From Photobacterium profundum (lineage in GTDB: Bacteria > Pseudomonadota > Gammaproteobacteria > Enterobacterales > Vibrionaceae), in NCBI RefSeq assembly GCF_003026285.1, contig NZ_PYOD01000018.1:1-64000 (forward strand): 64,000 nucleotides of DNA. Direction: 5' to 3'. Position numbers and translations under genes: made by a program. Each line of letters opens with the position of its first letter. Positions within the stretch are counted from its first letter, which is position 1. The notes beneath the pieces are model-generated. The model saw only the letters and a list, made by a program, of their open reading frames with translations. It made no database searches and was not told the origin of the DNA. Of this stretch, positions 63,653-64,000 are shown piece by piece.

Positions 63653-64000
63653 ATGTTTAATCATAAGCGTATTGTTATACAACGTTTCAGCACTCTTGTT
63701 GCGGTATCTTTTTTTATTTCTAGCAGTGCCTTTGCGGTAGAGTCGGGCGTTTCTTCGGATCGTTCGTCTGTAAATGCCCCTGACTCTTCAGTAAAACCAC
63801 TCGCGCCTATTAATGCTAATTTACCCACAAGCAATGTTGAGTGGTCTTATCTTGAGGCTATAACGGTAAATAGCAGTCGACAGCTATGCCCTAATTCAGG
63901 GGCAGCAGTCTGTTTTAAGAGGTTGGCAGAGCAAGCCTATACAGATAATCATTTTTATCCTTTGTGGCAAAACCTCAAGCAACGAAGAGAGTTTGAATTA
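63653..64000 (+). CDS. Start of a probable L,D-transpeptidase (LdtD/YcbB-like), cut by the window end
   Basis: An open reading frame of 116 codons continuing past the edge. AAGGAG precedes the ATG. Signal peptide (to SSSAFA-V near residue 28), a Ser/Pro-rich spacer, then AEQAYTDNHFYPLWQNLKQRREFEL, which resembles the N-terminal scaffold of YcbB-type L,D-transpeptidases, where a Y-x-PLW motif precedes an FE-rich helix. The catalytic domain would be outside the window. Confidence 0.6.
   Translation, partial: MFNHKRIVIQRFSTLVAVSFFISSSAFAVESGVSSDRSSVNAPDSSVKPLAPINANLPTSNVEWSYLEAITVNSSRQLCPNSGAAVCFKRLAEQAYTDNHFYPLWQNLKQRREFEL

Noticed and set aside
1..64000. Mobile elements, CRISPR arrays, tRNA or rRNA genes
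   Set aside because: No transposase or integrase reading, no regular repeat-spacer array and no recognisable structural RNA were seen on either strand.

Overview
The window is AT-rich chromosomal DNA of a gamma-proteobacterium, most likely a member of the Vibrionaceae and plausibly Photobacterium. This is an inference from the gene set, not a database match: a DUF2860 outer-membrane protein, a CpdP-type periplasmic cAMP phosphodiesterase like that described from Vibrio (Aliivibrio) fischeri, a nap operon beginning with napE, LpxL, RhtB, RihA and AroH proteins close to the enterobacterial ones, and several small proteins without an obvious enterobacterial counterpart. I saw no rRNA, tRNA, insertion sequence, integrase, phage gene or CRISPR array. 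The DNA reads as ordinary chromosome with accessory pockets.

Layout. 0-10 kb: a Cys-rich unknown protein, ribonucleoside hydrolase (rihA), a second-type peptide deformylase, a MarR regulator, a cytochrome b561 / cytochrome c' pair transcribed divergently from a striking palindrome, cpdP, a single-chain PTS permease and rhtB. 10-19 kb: small secreted and lipoprotein genes, a sodium:alanine symporter with a CRP-like site upstream, a secreted RNase T2, and an autoregulated-looking GntR/ABC exporter operon. 19-27 kb: an operon of a membrane-anchored DUF2760 protein and two different Hsp70-family proteins, then yajD and an M50 protease. 27-32 kb: periplasmic nitrate reductase napE-napA-napB-napC with no napD or napF, then lpxL. 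32-45 kb: pirin with a decayed partial duplicate nearby, a J-domain protein, yajQ, aroH, a catalytically degenerate relative of the PEP synthase C-terminal domain, a membrane acyltransferase, selO, and a 2Fe-2S/flavin oxidoreductase flanked by a 39-bp duplication. 45-64 kb: a chemoreceptor, DUF2860 porin-like protein, CvfB-type S1 protein, orphan peptide-binding protein, lipase-like hydrolase, nupC, moeB, moeA, folE, a LysR regulator, the YjjW/YjjI glycyl-radical pair, a DUF333 lipoprotein and the start of a probable L,D-transpeptidase.

How they work together. Molybdenum cofactor genes (moeA, moeB) supply the Mo enzyme NapA; NapA, NapB and NapC form a quinol-to-nitrate electron chain. YjjI/YjjW is an anaerobic radical pair, so several genes point to low-oxygen life. 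rihA and nupC serve nucleoside salvage, cpdP degrades extracellular cAMP, and RNase T2 can release extracellular nucleotides; together they suggest scavenging of nucleic-acid material. The best candidate for an under-described system is the DUF2760-Hsp70-Hsp70 operon: two divergent Hsp70 ATPases co-transcribed with a protein that has one membrane helix followed by a long charged VEKIVE-type repeat stalk.
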